Assembly (NCBI GenBank): GCA_020073365.1
Contig: JAIQFL010000069.1
Span: 1 to 40,554 of the forward strand
Length of the DNA: 40,554 nt
Reading direction: 5' to 3'
Source: Terriglobia bacterium
GTDB lineage: Bacteria > Acidobacteriota > Terriglobia > Bryobacterales > Bryobacteraceae
Below the pieces are notes generated by a model. The model did no database searches. It was not told where the DNA came from and was given only the letters and a program-made list of their open reading frames with translations. Every line of letters starts with the position of its first letter. Positions within the stretch are counted from its first letter, which is position 1. The position numbers and the translations under genes were made by a program. This document shows, in pieces, positions 32,052 through 39,084 of this stretch.

Positions 32052-32861
32052 ATGGAAGCCGCGATTAAGTCAACCTTGCCGGCTTCCGGACGGGCGCTGG
32101 TAGATCGCATCGAGTCTCACTGTGGTTGCAAGATTGAGTGCTCTCTCGTCCCATCCCTGACGGCAACTCGCGGGCCTATTGGTCTGGCCAGACCGGAGGT
32201 ACTCGACGGCAAGCTCAAACTTGTGTTGCTGTACGGGTCGAAGCGGCCAAGCCCGGAACTAATCGCGCATGAGGCCTTACATTTGTGGTACCGGGCAGTA
32301 GAGGGTGTTGGCGATACGGGCTGGGGGGTGACACCCCCCGGTCTGCCGTCAGAGGCTGTGCTTGGTCCAAATCTGAATTTCTTCAAACTGGGATATTGGG
32401 CAGAACACTGCTTTTTGTACCGTGACATGGCCGCAATGGGGCTTGATAGTCGCGACGGAGCATCAGTGGTTCGCGATGTCCTGTCACACCTGGGCGAGTT
32501 TCCGGCCGGCGCCTGGCGCTCCATTGGCGCGCTTGGATGCTGGCTGCACGCAACGTACTGCTTCCCGGGACTTCAGGATTCGGCCTCCGCGCGCCTAGCG
32601 GAGTTCGGGCTACTTGACCAGGCGCGGCGATTTGAGGATCTGGTTAGGCCCAGCATCACGGGTTCGGGCTCGATGTTTGAAAGGCAACTCTCGACGGTTG
32701 CTCAGATGGCTATTGCTGCCGGGATTCGGCTCGATCATGTCCAGATCCTTCGACTACTTCGGGACAGTCCCCCGCCTGGGGCGCCTGGCTGGTGGATCTA
32801 CAGTCACCCGCTGAGCGACTACATAGACCACGAACCGCAACCCGCTGCGGTGACTTCTTAA
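32052..32861 (+). CDS. HExxH zinc-peptidase-like protein
   Basis: The 269-residue protein carries LIAHEALHLWYRAV at about residues 70-83: the H-E-x-x-H motif of zincin metallopeptidases on a helix, with a hydrophobic residue run on both sides. A third ligand cannot be assigned with confidence; candidates are the E or H in YWAEHCFLYRDM about 40 residues later. There is no signal peptide. The C-terminal half looks helical. It is the last gene before the excisionase/integrase pair and could be an accessory (cargo) gene. Family not recognised. Confidence 0.65.
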   Translation: MEAAIKSTLPASGRALVDRIESHCGCKIECSLVPSLTATRGPIGLARPEVLDGKLKLVLLYGSKRPSPELIAHEALHLWYRAVEGVGDTGWGVTPPGLPSEAVLGPNLNFFKLGYWAEHCFLYRDMAAMGLDSRDGASVVRDVLSHLGEFPAGAWRSIGALGCWLHATYCFPGLQDSASARLAEFGLLDQARRFEDLVRPSITGSGSMFERQLSTVAQMAIAAGIRLDHVQILRLLRDSPPPGAPGWWIYSHPLSDYIDHEPQPAAVTS

Positions 32862-32896
32862 AAGGATTCCGCACGGGTCGGCCTGCCCATACGGGA

Positions 32897-32930
32897 ACCG
32901 GGCGCTCGTCGGGGCTTTCGAGCGCCCGGT
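32897..32930. terminator. Perfect 12-bp hairpin before the excisionase gene
   Basis: ACCGGGCGCTCG and CGAGCGCCCGGT flank a 10-base loop (TCGGGGCTTT). It lies 36 bp after the HExxH gene. The very strong stem suggests transcription termination that separates the cargo genes from the integration genes; no T run follows on the plus strand. Confidence 0.65.
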
Positions 32931-33041
32931 AACAACATCCCCGCGGCCTGGCCATCGTCGCGGGTGCAGGCGCGCCCGGTTTTCTTCCGTTTCCGGCGCG
33001 CTATTTTCTCGAGAAATTTCCCTGGAGGGAAACCCAATTTC

Positions 33042-33314
33042 ATGGTTAAGAAGCCGACCGATTTTCTGGTGTCAGCCATCGCGGAGCGCGTCCTGGAGTG
33101 TCTGGAATCGCGTATCCGCCCGAGCAGTAGCCCGCAACCACGGTTACTCTCGGTTCAGCGGGCAGCCGAGTACATGGGGCGTTCTGCGCATTCAATCCGC
33201 CACCTTTGCAGCAGCGGAAAGCTCCCTGTTGTTCGCCTCGATGGGCGCATTTTTCTAGACCGGGAAGATTTGGATCAGATCATCACGGACTCGAAACAAT
33301 TTCACATTCAGTGA
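33042..33314 (+). CDS. Excisionase/helix-turn-helix protein
   Basis: The 90-residue protein ends with LLSVQRAAEYMGRSAHSIRH, then SSGKLPVVRLDGRIFLDREDL, a complete HTH_17/excisionase-type winged helix with L-D-G-R wing and the F-L-D-R-E-D-L strand. About 45 helical residues precede it. It probably bends attachment-site DNA to favour excision by the integrase 21 bp downstream, or represses it. ATG 33042 is chosen because GGAGGG lies 12 bases upstream; an open frame extends to 32964 without support. Confidence 0.8.
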   Translation: MVKKPTDFLVSAIAERVLECLESRIRPSSSPQPRLLSVQRAAEYMGRSAHSIRHLCSSGKLPVVRLDGRIFLDREDLDQIITDSKQFHIQ

Positions 33315-33335
33315 AGTGTAGTGTATCCTTCTGGC

Positions 33336-34439
33336 ATGAGCGAACACGTGAAGCGGCCACGCGGAACGGGGCAGATATTCCAACGGGGCTCTACCTGGTG
33401 GATTATGTACCGCAGGAACGGCAAGCGGTACCGCGAGAGTTCCGGTAGCGAAATCAGAGAGGACGCCGACCGTCTGCTGAAAAAGCGGCAGGGGGAAATC
33501 GTGGCGGGAAAGTTTGTTGGGCTTACCCCTGAGCGGGTGAAGCTCTCCAGGCTCCTGGACTTGGTTATCGAGGACTACGAGGAAACGGGCAAGCGGAGCA
33601 CCTCGGAAGTGAAATGGCGGCTGGAGTCTCATGTTAGGCCGGCAATTGGAGCACTGCGCGCGGCGGACTTCGGTTCTCAACAGGTCAAGAGGTACGTCTC
33701 AGACCGGCGCCGAGCGGGGGCGGCGGAGGCTACAATCAATCGCGAACTGTCCATTGTCCGCAGGGCCTTCACGCTTGCCCTAGGCACGGAGCCGCCAATG
33801 GTGGCGCGGGCGCCCCGAATACCGAAACTCGAAGAGCACAACGTCCGCGAGGGCTTTATCGAGCATATTCAGTACGCCACGATTCGCGAAGCGCTGCCCG
33901 ATCACCTGAAGGCGCTCTTTGTTGTTGGCTACCACGTGGGAAACCGCCTCGGGGAATTGCGTAAACTGCAATGGCCACAGGTGGACCTCTCGGCGTTCGA
34001 GATTCGCCTTTCCGGGGAGCAGACCAAAAACAAAAAGCCCCGTACGGTGCCGATCTATGGCGACATGAAGGTATGGCTCCAGTGGCAGAAGGAACTATGC
34101 GCCGAAAAGTGGCCTGATTGCCCTTGGGTGTTCAACTACCTCGGCGGGCCGATTGGTGGTCACTTGAAGGGCTGGAAAAGGGCGTGTGAGGCGGCGGGAC
34201 TGCCGGAACTCCTATTCCATGACCTCCGGCGCTCGGCTGTGCGGAACATGGTCCGGGCCGGCATACCTGAGAAAGTTGCCATGGAAATTACCGGACACAA
34301 GACGCGGGCGATTTTCGAGCGGTACAACATCGTGTCAGGTGCGGACCTCGCGACGGCAGCCCAAAAACTTGAAATCTACCTCACCCAGCCGGAAAGTTTG
34401 GCCACAAGTTTGGCCACAGTGAAGCCTACCATCCAGTGA
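33336..34439 (+). CDS. int: Tyrosine-family site-specific integrase
   Basis: The 367-residue recombinase has an N-terminal arm-binding region (GTGQIFQRGSTWWIMYRRNG), a core-binding helical domain and a catalytic domain with all key residues: R204 (GNRLGEL), H295 and R298 (FHDLRRSAV), H321 (TGHKT) and nucleophile Y330 (FERYNI). It should insert and excise the element at tRNA-His. Its 3' end lies 26 bp from the attachment core. Codons 354-362 (SLATSLATV) coincide with a pair of tandem 12-mers found also at the other end. ATG 33336 is preferred to a GTG at 33321. Confidence 0.93.
   Translation: MSEHVKRPRGTGQIFQRGSTWWIMYRRNGKRYRESSGSEIREDADRLLKKRQGEIVAGKFVGLTPERVKLSRLLDLVIEDYEETGKRSTSEVKWRLESHVRPAIGALRAADFGSQQVKRYVSDRRRAGAAEATINRELSIVRRAFTLALGTEPPMVARAPRIPKLEEHNVREGFIEHIQYATIREALPDHLKALFVVGYHVGNRLGELRKLQWPQVDLSAFEIRLSGEQTKNKKPRTVPIYGDMKVWLQWQKELCAEKWPDCPWVFNYLGGPIGGHLKGWKRACEAAGLPELLFHDLRRSAVRNMVRAGIPEKVAMEITGHKTRAIFERYNIVSGADLATAAQKLEIYLTQPESLATSLATVKPTIQ
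34395..34420 (+). repeat. Right tandem 12-mer pair inside int, probable arm sites
   Basis: Identical 26 bases to 21116-21141: two abutting AGTTTGGCCACA plus GT. Here they are also coding (int codons 354-362), 44 bp from the right attachment core. Confidence 0.75.
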
Positions 34440-34464
34440 TACTGCCTGTAAGTTGTTGATTTTA

Positions 34465-34513
34465 TGGGGTGGGTGGAGGGATTCGAACCCTCGGCCACTG
34501 GAACCACAATCCA
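34465..34513 (+). repeat. Right attachment site (attR) within tRNA-His
   Basis: Exact 49-bp copy of 20979-21027, covering CCA to the anticodon loop of tRNA-His. The element recreates a whole tRNA gene on this side, so integration does not disrupt it. Confidence 0.93.
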
Positions 34514-34541
34514 GCGCTCTACCAGCTGAGCTACACCCACC
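34465..34541 (-). tRNA. tRNA-His (anticodon GTG)
   Basis: Read on the minus strand the gene folds into a full cloverleaf. The acceptor stem GTGGGTG/CACCCAC is perfect, with the extra 5' G (position -1) opposite C73 that marks histidine tRNAs. The anticodon stem CTGGA/TCCAG encloses loop TTGTGGT, giving GTG. The T arm is GAGGG-TTCGAAT-CCCTC. CCA is encoded (34467-34465). It is the integration target of the element on its 3' side. Confidence 0.97.
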
Positions 34542-34734
34542 GTGCGGGACTCTCTTATCGTATCAAGGAGTTGCGGGGGCTGCAAACCGGGGGTTGAAAC
34601 CCGTGAAACCGGATTCGTGCTGAGCGATGACCCAGAGGATCGTCCCCAGAGGGGAGGGGCGTCCGCCCCACTTTTTTATGCACTTTTTCCTACAGCGGGC
34701 CTGTTCCACTGTGCGTGGTATGCTCTCCAGCGAG

Positions 34735-35019
34735 ATGGGTCGTAAAGGGAATCGAGCGCTCCGATGGCTGGTGCGCGGGCGAGTGCAAGGGGTCGGCTAC
34801 CGGTACTTCGTCCAGCGGGCGGCAGCGGGCCTGGGGTTGACGGGCTATGCGCGCAACCTGGACGACGGGCGTGTGGAGGTCTATGCCGTGGGCCCGGAGG
34901 AGAGGTTGGCGGAGTTGGCGGGGATGCTCGCTCGCGGGCCGCGATGGGCGGATGTGCGGGGCGTGGAGGAACAGGACGCAGCAGTGCAGGAGTACGGCGG
35001 GTTTCGCATTGAGGCGTGA
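34735..35019 (+). CDS. acyP: Acylphosphatase
   Basis: The 94-residue protein matches the small acylphosphatase family, which hydrolyses acyl phosphates such as acetyl phosphate or 1,3-bisphosphoglycerate. The phosphate-binding loop RGRVQGVGYRYFVQ includes the catalytic Arg (the R of Y-R-Y-F), and GYARNLDDGRVEV includes the catalytic Asn. Length is normal. Starts at ATG 34735 or 34720 are both possible; neither has a strong ribosome site. It lies just beyond the tRNA-His gene, on the opposite strand. Confidence 0.92.
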   Translation: MGRKGNRALRWLVRGRVQGVGYRYFVQRAAAGLGLTGYARNLDDGRVEVYAVGPEERLAELAGMLARGPRWADVRGVEEQDAAVQEYGGFRIEA

Positions 35020-35135
35020 GCCCTGCATCGGCATAGTGTTGGCCATGGCCATCCGGGGGAAGAGGGACACCGAGCCGCCGGCGTAGCGGCCGTCCTTGCG
35101 ACCTGACCCTGTGATAACTTGGGAAATAGACGCAG

Positions 35136-35453
35136 ATGGAAGCCATGGAACCCGATCTCACTCAAGAACGCCAGAAAGCTCACGCTTTTCTCGACCGCTT
35201 GCCGCCCGATCAGGTATCCGCCGTCCGTGGCTTACTAGAGAGCATGCTTACGCCGCTTGGGCGCAAACTGGCGCTGGCTCCTATCGATGACGAGCCACTC
35301 ACGCCTGAAGACGAGGCGGCCATCGACGCCGCCAAGGCCTCGCTGGAACGTAACGAAGGCGTGTCAATGGAAGAGGTCATAGCGGACTTCGGTCTCACTC
35401 TGGACGAATTCCACAAGATGCCTGAGACTCCGCTGCGGGAAGAAACCCAGTAG
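35136..35453 (+). CDS. Probable antitoxin of a RelE-type pair
   Basis: This 105-residue acidic protein (FLDRLPPDQVSAVRGLLESM near the start; DDEPLTPEDEAAIDAAKASL in the middle; EEVIADFGLTLDEF at the end) resembles the small antitoxins paired with RelE/ParE toxins, in which P-D-x-x-x-x-A-V-x-x-L-L-E-x-M is common. It ends one base before the start codon of a broken RelE-like toxin gene. It would neutralise the toxin and repress its own promoter. The frame is intact, whereas the toxin is not. Confidence 0.72.
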   Translation: MEAMEPDLTQERQKAHAFLDRLPPDQVSAVRGLLESMLTPLGRKLALAPIDDEPLTPEDEAAIDAAKASLERNEGVSMEEVIADFGLTLDEFHKMPETPLREETQ

Positions 35454-35454
35454 G

Positions 35455-35708
35455 ATGGCTGACCGGGTCATCTTCTTCGTCGAAGCCCGCACCGACATCA
35501 GAGCCATCGATCGCGAGACCGCGTTGAGGTTACTCAAGGCTTTGACACGGTTCCTGGAGACCAACGCAGGCAACGTCAAGCAGCTTTAGGCTTCGATCCT
35601 CCGCGGAACCGCCTTCGCATCGGCGACTGGCGCCTCATCTTCCGAACAGGCGCCGGCGATGCCCTCGAGGTCCTTCGGGTCCGCAACCGCAGGAAGGCCT
35701 ATCGCTAG
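35455..35708 (+). pseudogene. RelE/ParE-family toxin, frameshifted
   Basis: From ATG 35455 the frame reads MADRVIFFVEARTDIRAIDR and then LLKALTRFLETNAGNVKQL before a TAG at 35587. One base out of phase it continues GFDPPRNRLRIGDWRLIFRT and ends VRNRRKAYR at 35708. Joined, these give a normal 84-residue RelE-like toxin (K-x-L..G..P-x-x-R-x-R-x-G-D-x-R-x-I-F and the final R-R-x-x-Y-R). A single base appears to be missing near CTTTAGG (35584-35590). The toxin is thus probably inactive next to an intact antitoxin. Confidence 0.8.
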
Positions 35709-35764
35709 AAGTTGGAAGATAGAACCCGTATATAAGGATGGAAAAGACCCGACCCCCTTCCCCT

Positions 35765-38700
35765 TTACTGCCCCGCCACCGTGATTCCCACCAGGTTCCC
35801 CGCGGCGTCCCACGCGTACTGAATCGTCCGGCCGTCGCCCAGCACGGCTTGCGTCAGGCGATTCAGCGCGTCATAGCCGTAGGTCGCGCTGCTGTTCGGA
35901 GTGTAGCCGGAACCAATGGTCGAAATCAGCCCGCTGGCTACAGAATTCGCATTGCCCGCGCCGTCCGTCGCAGTCACCCGGATCACGGCCTTGCGGCTGG
36001 GTGCAATGTCCGCGGGAACGTTCCAGATATACCCTTGCGCGTTGCCGCTCAAGCCACTGGCAATGGCCGCCGGGAACGTCTGGCCGCCGTCGGTGGAGAG
36101 CGCCACGTCGTGGCTGGCAACGCCCACGTTATCGTCTGAGAGCCACTGAATGCTATACGACGCTCCTCCCGCGATCACCTCGCCGCCGGTGGGTGCGAGC
36201 AGGCTCACCGCCGGCCCTTCCGTATCGTTCACGGTGCAAGCATTGGTATCGTCTTGCAAGCTCACGCGGTAACTGCCCGTGCCGATCCCGGCGCGATCCC
36301 GAACCAGCAGCGCGTAGGTCCCTTTCGCCGCGAGAATGGATTTGATCTGCCCCCCCGAACCGGCGACCAGCAGTTTGCCCGAGCTGTCGTACAACTCCGC
36401 GAAGGGCGAGTAGCTGCCCGAGCGTTGCGTCAGTTTGAGGTCGGCCTGGTCTCCGCCCGTACCCGTGAAGGTGAACGCATCGAGCTGGCCCGGAGCATTG
36501 GCCTGCCGCAACGTGGATTGGCCACAGGTGAGCGCGGCGGGCGAACAGGGATTGTTGGGCCGCTGGTAGGCCAGGGCGTATGAGCCGGTCTCACCGTTCG
36601 AAGTCGAAGGGCTCACCACTATCAGGTAACTGCCACCTGCGCCGGCCTTCTGGCTGATATCGGAAGTCTGCGCGAGCCTCGTCCCGGTAGGATCGAACAG
36701 TTCGATCTGGGGCGCGAAATTGTCCGATAGCCGCGTGAGAATCAGCCGCATCAGGTCGCCCGCGCCGGCGCTGGCGGAGTAGTAACGGAACTCGCTGGAG
36801 GCCGTCAGGGAAGCCGTCGCGGAACCGCCGCAAGCCAATGTCGAAGTCCCCACCGGATGGTTCAGCAACTGCCACGCAAGAGAGTAAGAGCCACCGGTCC
36901 TTGCCGCGGCAGCCCCCACGATCACCGTGTAATTCCCGGTCACCGCGATCTTGCGGGAAAGCCCGAAGGTGGCGGAATCCACCCTCGTGCCGCTAGGGTC
37001 GTAGAGATCCATCTGGGCGGAGAAGCCGGGCGTGAAGGAGGCGCTCCGAACCGACAGCGCATCCCCGCCGCTCACCGGGATGGTGTACGAAGAGTACGGT
37101 TTGGCGCCGCTGACCACGCCGCTGGCCGGCTGGCCTTGGGCCGTAGTCACCCCGCAGGCATTAATGGTCCGGAGCAGATCGATGCCGAAAGGTCCTCCTG
37201 TGGGGTGCTTCGCGGCATCCGTCGCAATCACCGTATGACTTCCTCCCGCGGGGTTGGTAACATCCACTCCGGTGAGGTTTCCGGAGATGTTCTGACCGAT
37301 CGGATTGCCGCGAGGGTCGTAGACCTCCACGGCGGGCGTGAGCGCGCCCGTGTTATCCATCATCCGGACGGTGAACGACTCACCCGGCGCGGCAGTGTAA
37401 GTATAAACCAAGGATGCGAGTGGCCGTGAGAAGCTCCCCGTCGACACTGTCCCGCAGCTCAGTGTTCCGGTGTTGCACGCGCCGTTAGTTGGCAGCAGTG
37501 ACAGCGAAAACGTGCCGGACTGCGAGCTGTCGAATCCGTCGCTGACGACCAACGTGTACGCTCCGGCGAGCGACGCCGTGAAGCCAAGGCGGGTCAGGTC
37601 GGCTGCATCCGCGGTCTGGAAGAGGTTCCCCTGCGGATCGTAGATATCGACGTGCGGGCGGAATGAACTGCTCTGGTCGCCCCGCAGCAACCGAAAGATG
37701 AACCTGTCGTTCAACTTTGCGTTGGCGGTATAGAGAGTGGTCCCCAGCAGGCCGCTCACCGACCCGTCCACGGGGTCGCACGCCAGTCCCTGGGCGTTCT
37801 TGCAGGGCCGGTTGGGGCGCAACGCCGAAATGGCATAACCGCCGGTGTTGGTAAAGGCCCCCGAACCGTTCAAGGACGGCGAGCCGTCCCTGACAAGAAT
37901 CGTATAGGAGCCGCTTGCGCTTGCGGTCAATGCATAGTTGATGATCTTATGGGGACCGAAGATAGAGAGGGAGCCCAAGGTCACCAGGTTCCCTTGAGGA
38001 TCGTAAATCTCCAGCACGGGTAACAGGGAACTGCCGGCGTCCACCACCGCCGTGCGCAGGAACACCGGATCGCCTGACACCAGATCGAGGGAATAGGACT
38101 CCGTGCTGAAAGGGCTGCCGATCTTACTCTGATTGGCCGACCCGCAGTTCAGAACGCTGGTACCGCACGGCCCGTTCAGCCGCGACGCCGAAATCGCGTA
38201 GCTGCCCGTCAGGTCGGCTGGATCGAAGATCACAATAGTGACGGGCCCGTCCGTGGTAGCCCGGACGGTAAGGACTGCGCGGCCGTTGGTTACGGTATCC
38301 GCAGCCGCAAGGGGCGCAGGCGTTGCCGCATTGGGGCCGGTGACTATGTTCAGCAGTTGCCCGGATGAGGAGAATACGAACATGGCCACGTCGAAGTTTT
38401 TGTCCGCGGTGCCGATCCGCGCGAGCCGGGCGCTTATCAGATCGCCGGCCTTCGCCTGAAATGAGTAACTCCGGGTCTGCAGCGTCGAAGTGATTTGGCC
38501 CACCGCCGCGGTGCCGCACAAGAGACTGTCCAGGCATGGCTTATTCAGCCATACATAGACCAGCCTATAAGTGCCCTGCTCCGAGCCCAGGTTTTGAACG
38601 CGGATCTGGTAAGTACCCAAGTTTTTGAAATCGAATACCCCCGCGAATGCAGCGCCGACGGTGATCGGGTCGATTGTATTCGGTGTAACTGTGAAGGGAG

Positions 38701-39001
38701 TAGGCCGGGCGGTCATGAGATGGTTCGTCGCATCCCATACCGTGACCTGCGGCACAAAAGTACGGTTCCCGCTGGTGGATAGAAACCGTACCCAAATGGA
38801 GTCGCCGGCCTGCGCGCTGACGTTGTAGAAATCGGTCACCATGGGGCCGACGGTACCGTCGACCGCCGTGCCGCAAGCCAACGACACGGACACGCCCTGC
38901 GCAAATGCCGCATGGGAGAGCGCCAGCATCGCCAGGATCGCAATCGTGGGAGGACTTGAAAGAACCAGTTGGCAGGCGAAAGCGCCTGCCCCACCTCTCA
39001 A
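35765..39001 (-). CDS. Secreted repeat protein with C-terminal YD repeat
   Basis: The product (about 1078 residues) has a hydrophobic leader ending HAAFAQ. About eight beta-rich repeats of 115-120 residues follow. Each begins with a P-C-x(n)-L-x-C-G block, has D-x-x-G-N-L or Y-D-P-x-G in the middle and ends with G-S-Y-x-L; they resemble pre-peptidase C-terminal-like domains. A PTGGEVIAGGASYSIQW domain and one YD-repeat (YGYDALNRLTQAV, then IQYAWDAAGNLVGI) close the protein. It lies directly downstream of an RHS gene. The true start is unclear: no ATG precedes the leader; a TTG at 39001, inside a hairpin repeat, would give a usable signal peptide. Confidence 0.72.
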   Translation of the reverse strand: MRGGAGAFACQLVLSSPPTIAILAMLALSHAAFAQGVSVSLACGTAVDGTVGPMVTDFYNVSAQAGDSIWVRFLSTSGNRTFVPQVTVWDATNHLMTARPTPFTVTPNTIDPITVGAAFAGVFDFKNLGTYQIRVQNLGSEQGTYRLVYVWLNKPCLDSLLCGTAAVGQITSTLQTRSYSFQAKAGDLISARLARIGTADKNFDVAMFVFSSSGQLLNIVTGPNAATPAPLAAADTVTNGRAVLTVRATTDGPVTIVIFDPADLTGSYAISASRLNGPCGTSVLNCGSANQSKIGSPFSTESYSLDLVSGDPVFLRTAVVDAGSSLLPVLEIYDPQGNLVTLGSLSIFGPHKIINYALTASASGSYTILVRDGSPSLNGSGAFTNTGGYAISALRPNRPCKNAQGLACDPVDGSVSGLLGTTLYTANAKLNDRFIFRLLRGDQSSSFRPHVDIYDPQGNLFQTADAADLTRLGFTASLAGAYTLVVSDGFDSSQSGTFSLSLLPTNGACNTGTLSCGTVSTGSFSRPLASLVYTYTAAPGESFTVRMMDNTGALTPAVEVYDPRGNPIGQNISGNLTGVDVTNPAGGSHTVIATDAAKHPTGGPFGIDLLRTINACGVTTAQGQPASGVVSGAKPYSSYTIPVSGGDALSVRSASFTPGFSAQMDLYDPSGTRVDSATFGLSRKIAVTGNYTVIVGAAAARTGGSYSLAWQLLNHPVGTSTLACGGSATASLTASSEFRYYSASAGAGDLMRLILTRLSDNFAPQIELFDPTGTRLAQTSDISQKAGAGGSYLIVVSPSTSNGETGSYALAYQRPNNPCSPAALTCGQSTLRQANAPGQLDAFTFTGTGGDQADLKLTQRSGSYSPFAELYDSSGKLLVAGSGGQIKSILAAKGTYALLVRDRAGIGTGSYRVSLQDDTNACTVNDTEGPAVSLLAPTGGEVIAGGASYSIQWLSDDNVGVASHDVALSTDGGQTFPAAIASGLSGNAQGYIWNVPADIAPSRKAVIRVTATDGAGNANSVASGLISTIGSGYTPNSSATYGYDALNRLTQAVLGDGRTIQYAWDAAGNLVGITVAGQ

Positions 39002-39055
39002 AGCACAGGACCTGTGGTGGCGCAGGCGGTTCCGCCTGCGGATCCTGGTTCTTTC
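38958..39055. repeat. 98-bp double-hairpin repeat with 11-bp terminal inverted repeats (REP/BIME-like)
   Basis: The unit is bounded by GAAAGAACCAG (38958-38968) and its exact inverse CTGGTTCTTTC (39045-39055). Inside are two perfect hairpins: GGCAGGCG-AAAG-CGCCTGCC (38971-38990) and CGCAGGCGG-TT-CCGCCTGCG (39021-39040). Terminal inverted repeats around two REP-like stems look like a small non-autonomous mobile repeat. It sits at the 5' end of the secreted repeat protein gene. Confidence 0.75.
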
Positions 39056-39084
39056 GTAGCTTTTGAGGGGGCGGTCTTCGGGAG

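Larger units (their letters stand above)
20979..34464. mobile_element. tRNA-His-integrated element, phage-satellite-like (about 13.5 kb)
   Basis: The element lies between a 49-bp direct repeat made from the 3' part of tRNA-His and the intact tRNA gene. A tyrosine integrase is next to the tRNA, preceded by an excisionase-like gene. It carries a primase, a sigma factor, a Nu1-type terminase small subunit, a tail-fibre-like protein and many small unknown genes. No large terminase, portal, capsid, protease, tape measure, holin or lysin was seen on either strand. All supported genes are on the plus strand. Size, site choice and gene content match phage satellites such as PICIs. A degraded prophage is the alternative, but the genes are intact and tightly packed, with several ATGA overlaps, which argues against decay. 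Confidence 0.85.

Noticed and set aside
35584..35590. Programmed frameshift in the RelE-like toxin at CTTTAGG, similar to the prfB type.
   Set aside because: The prfB mechanism is a +1 shift, whereas joining the two halves here needs a -1 shift and there is no slippery heptamer; a simple one-base loss is more likely.
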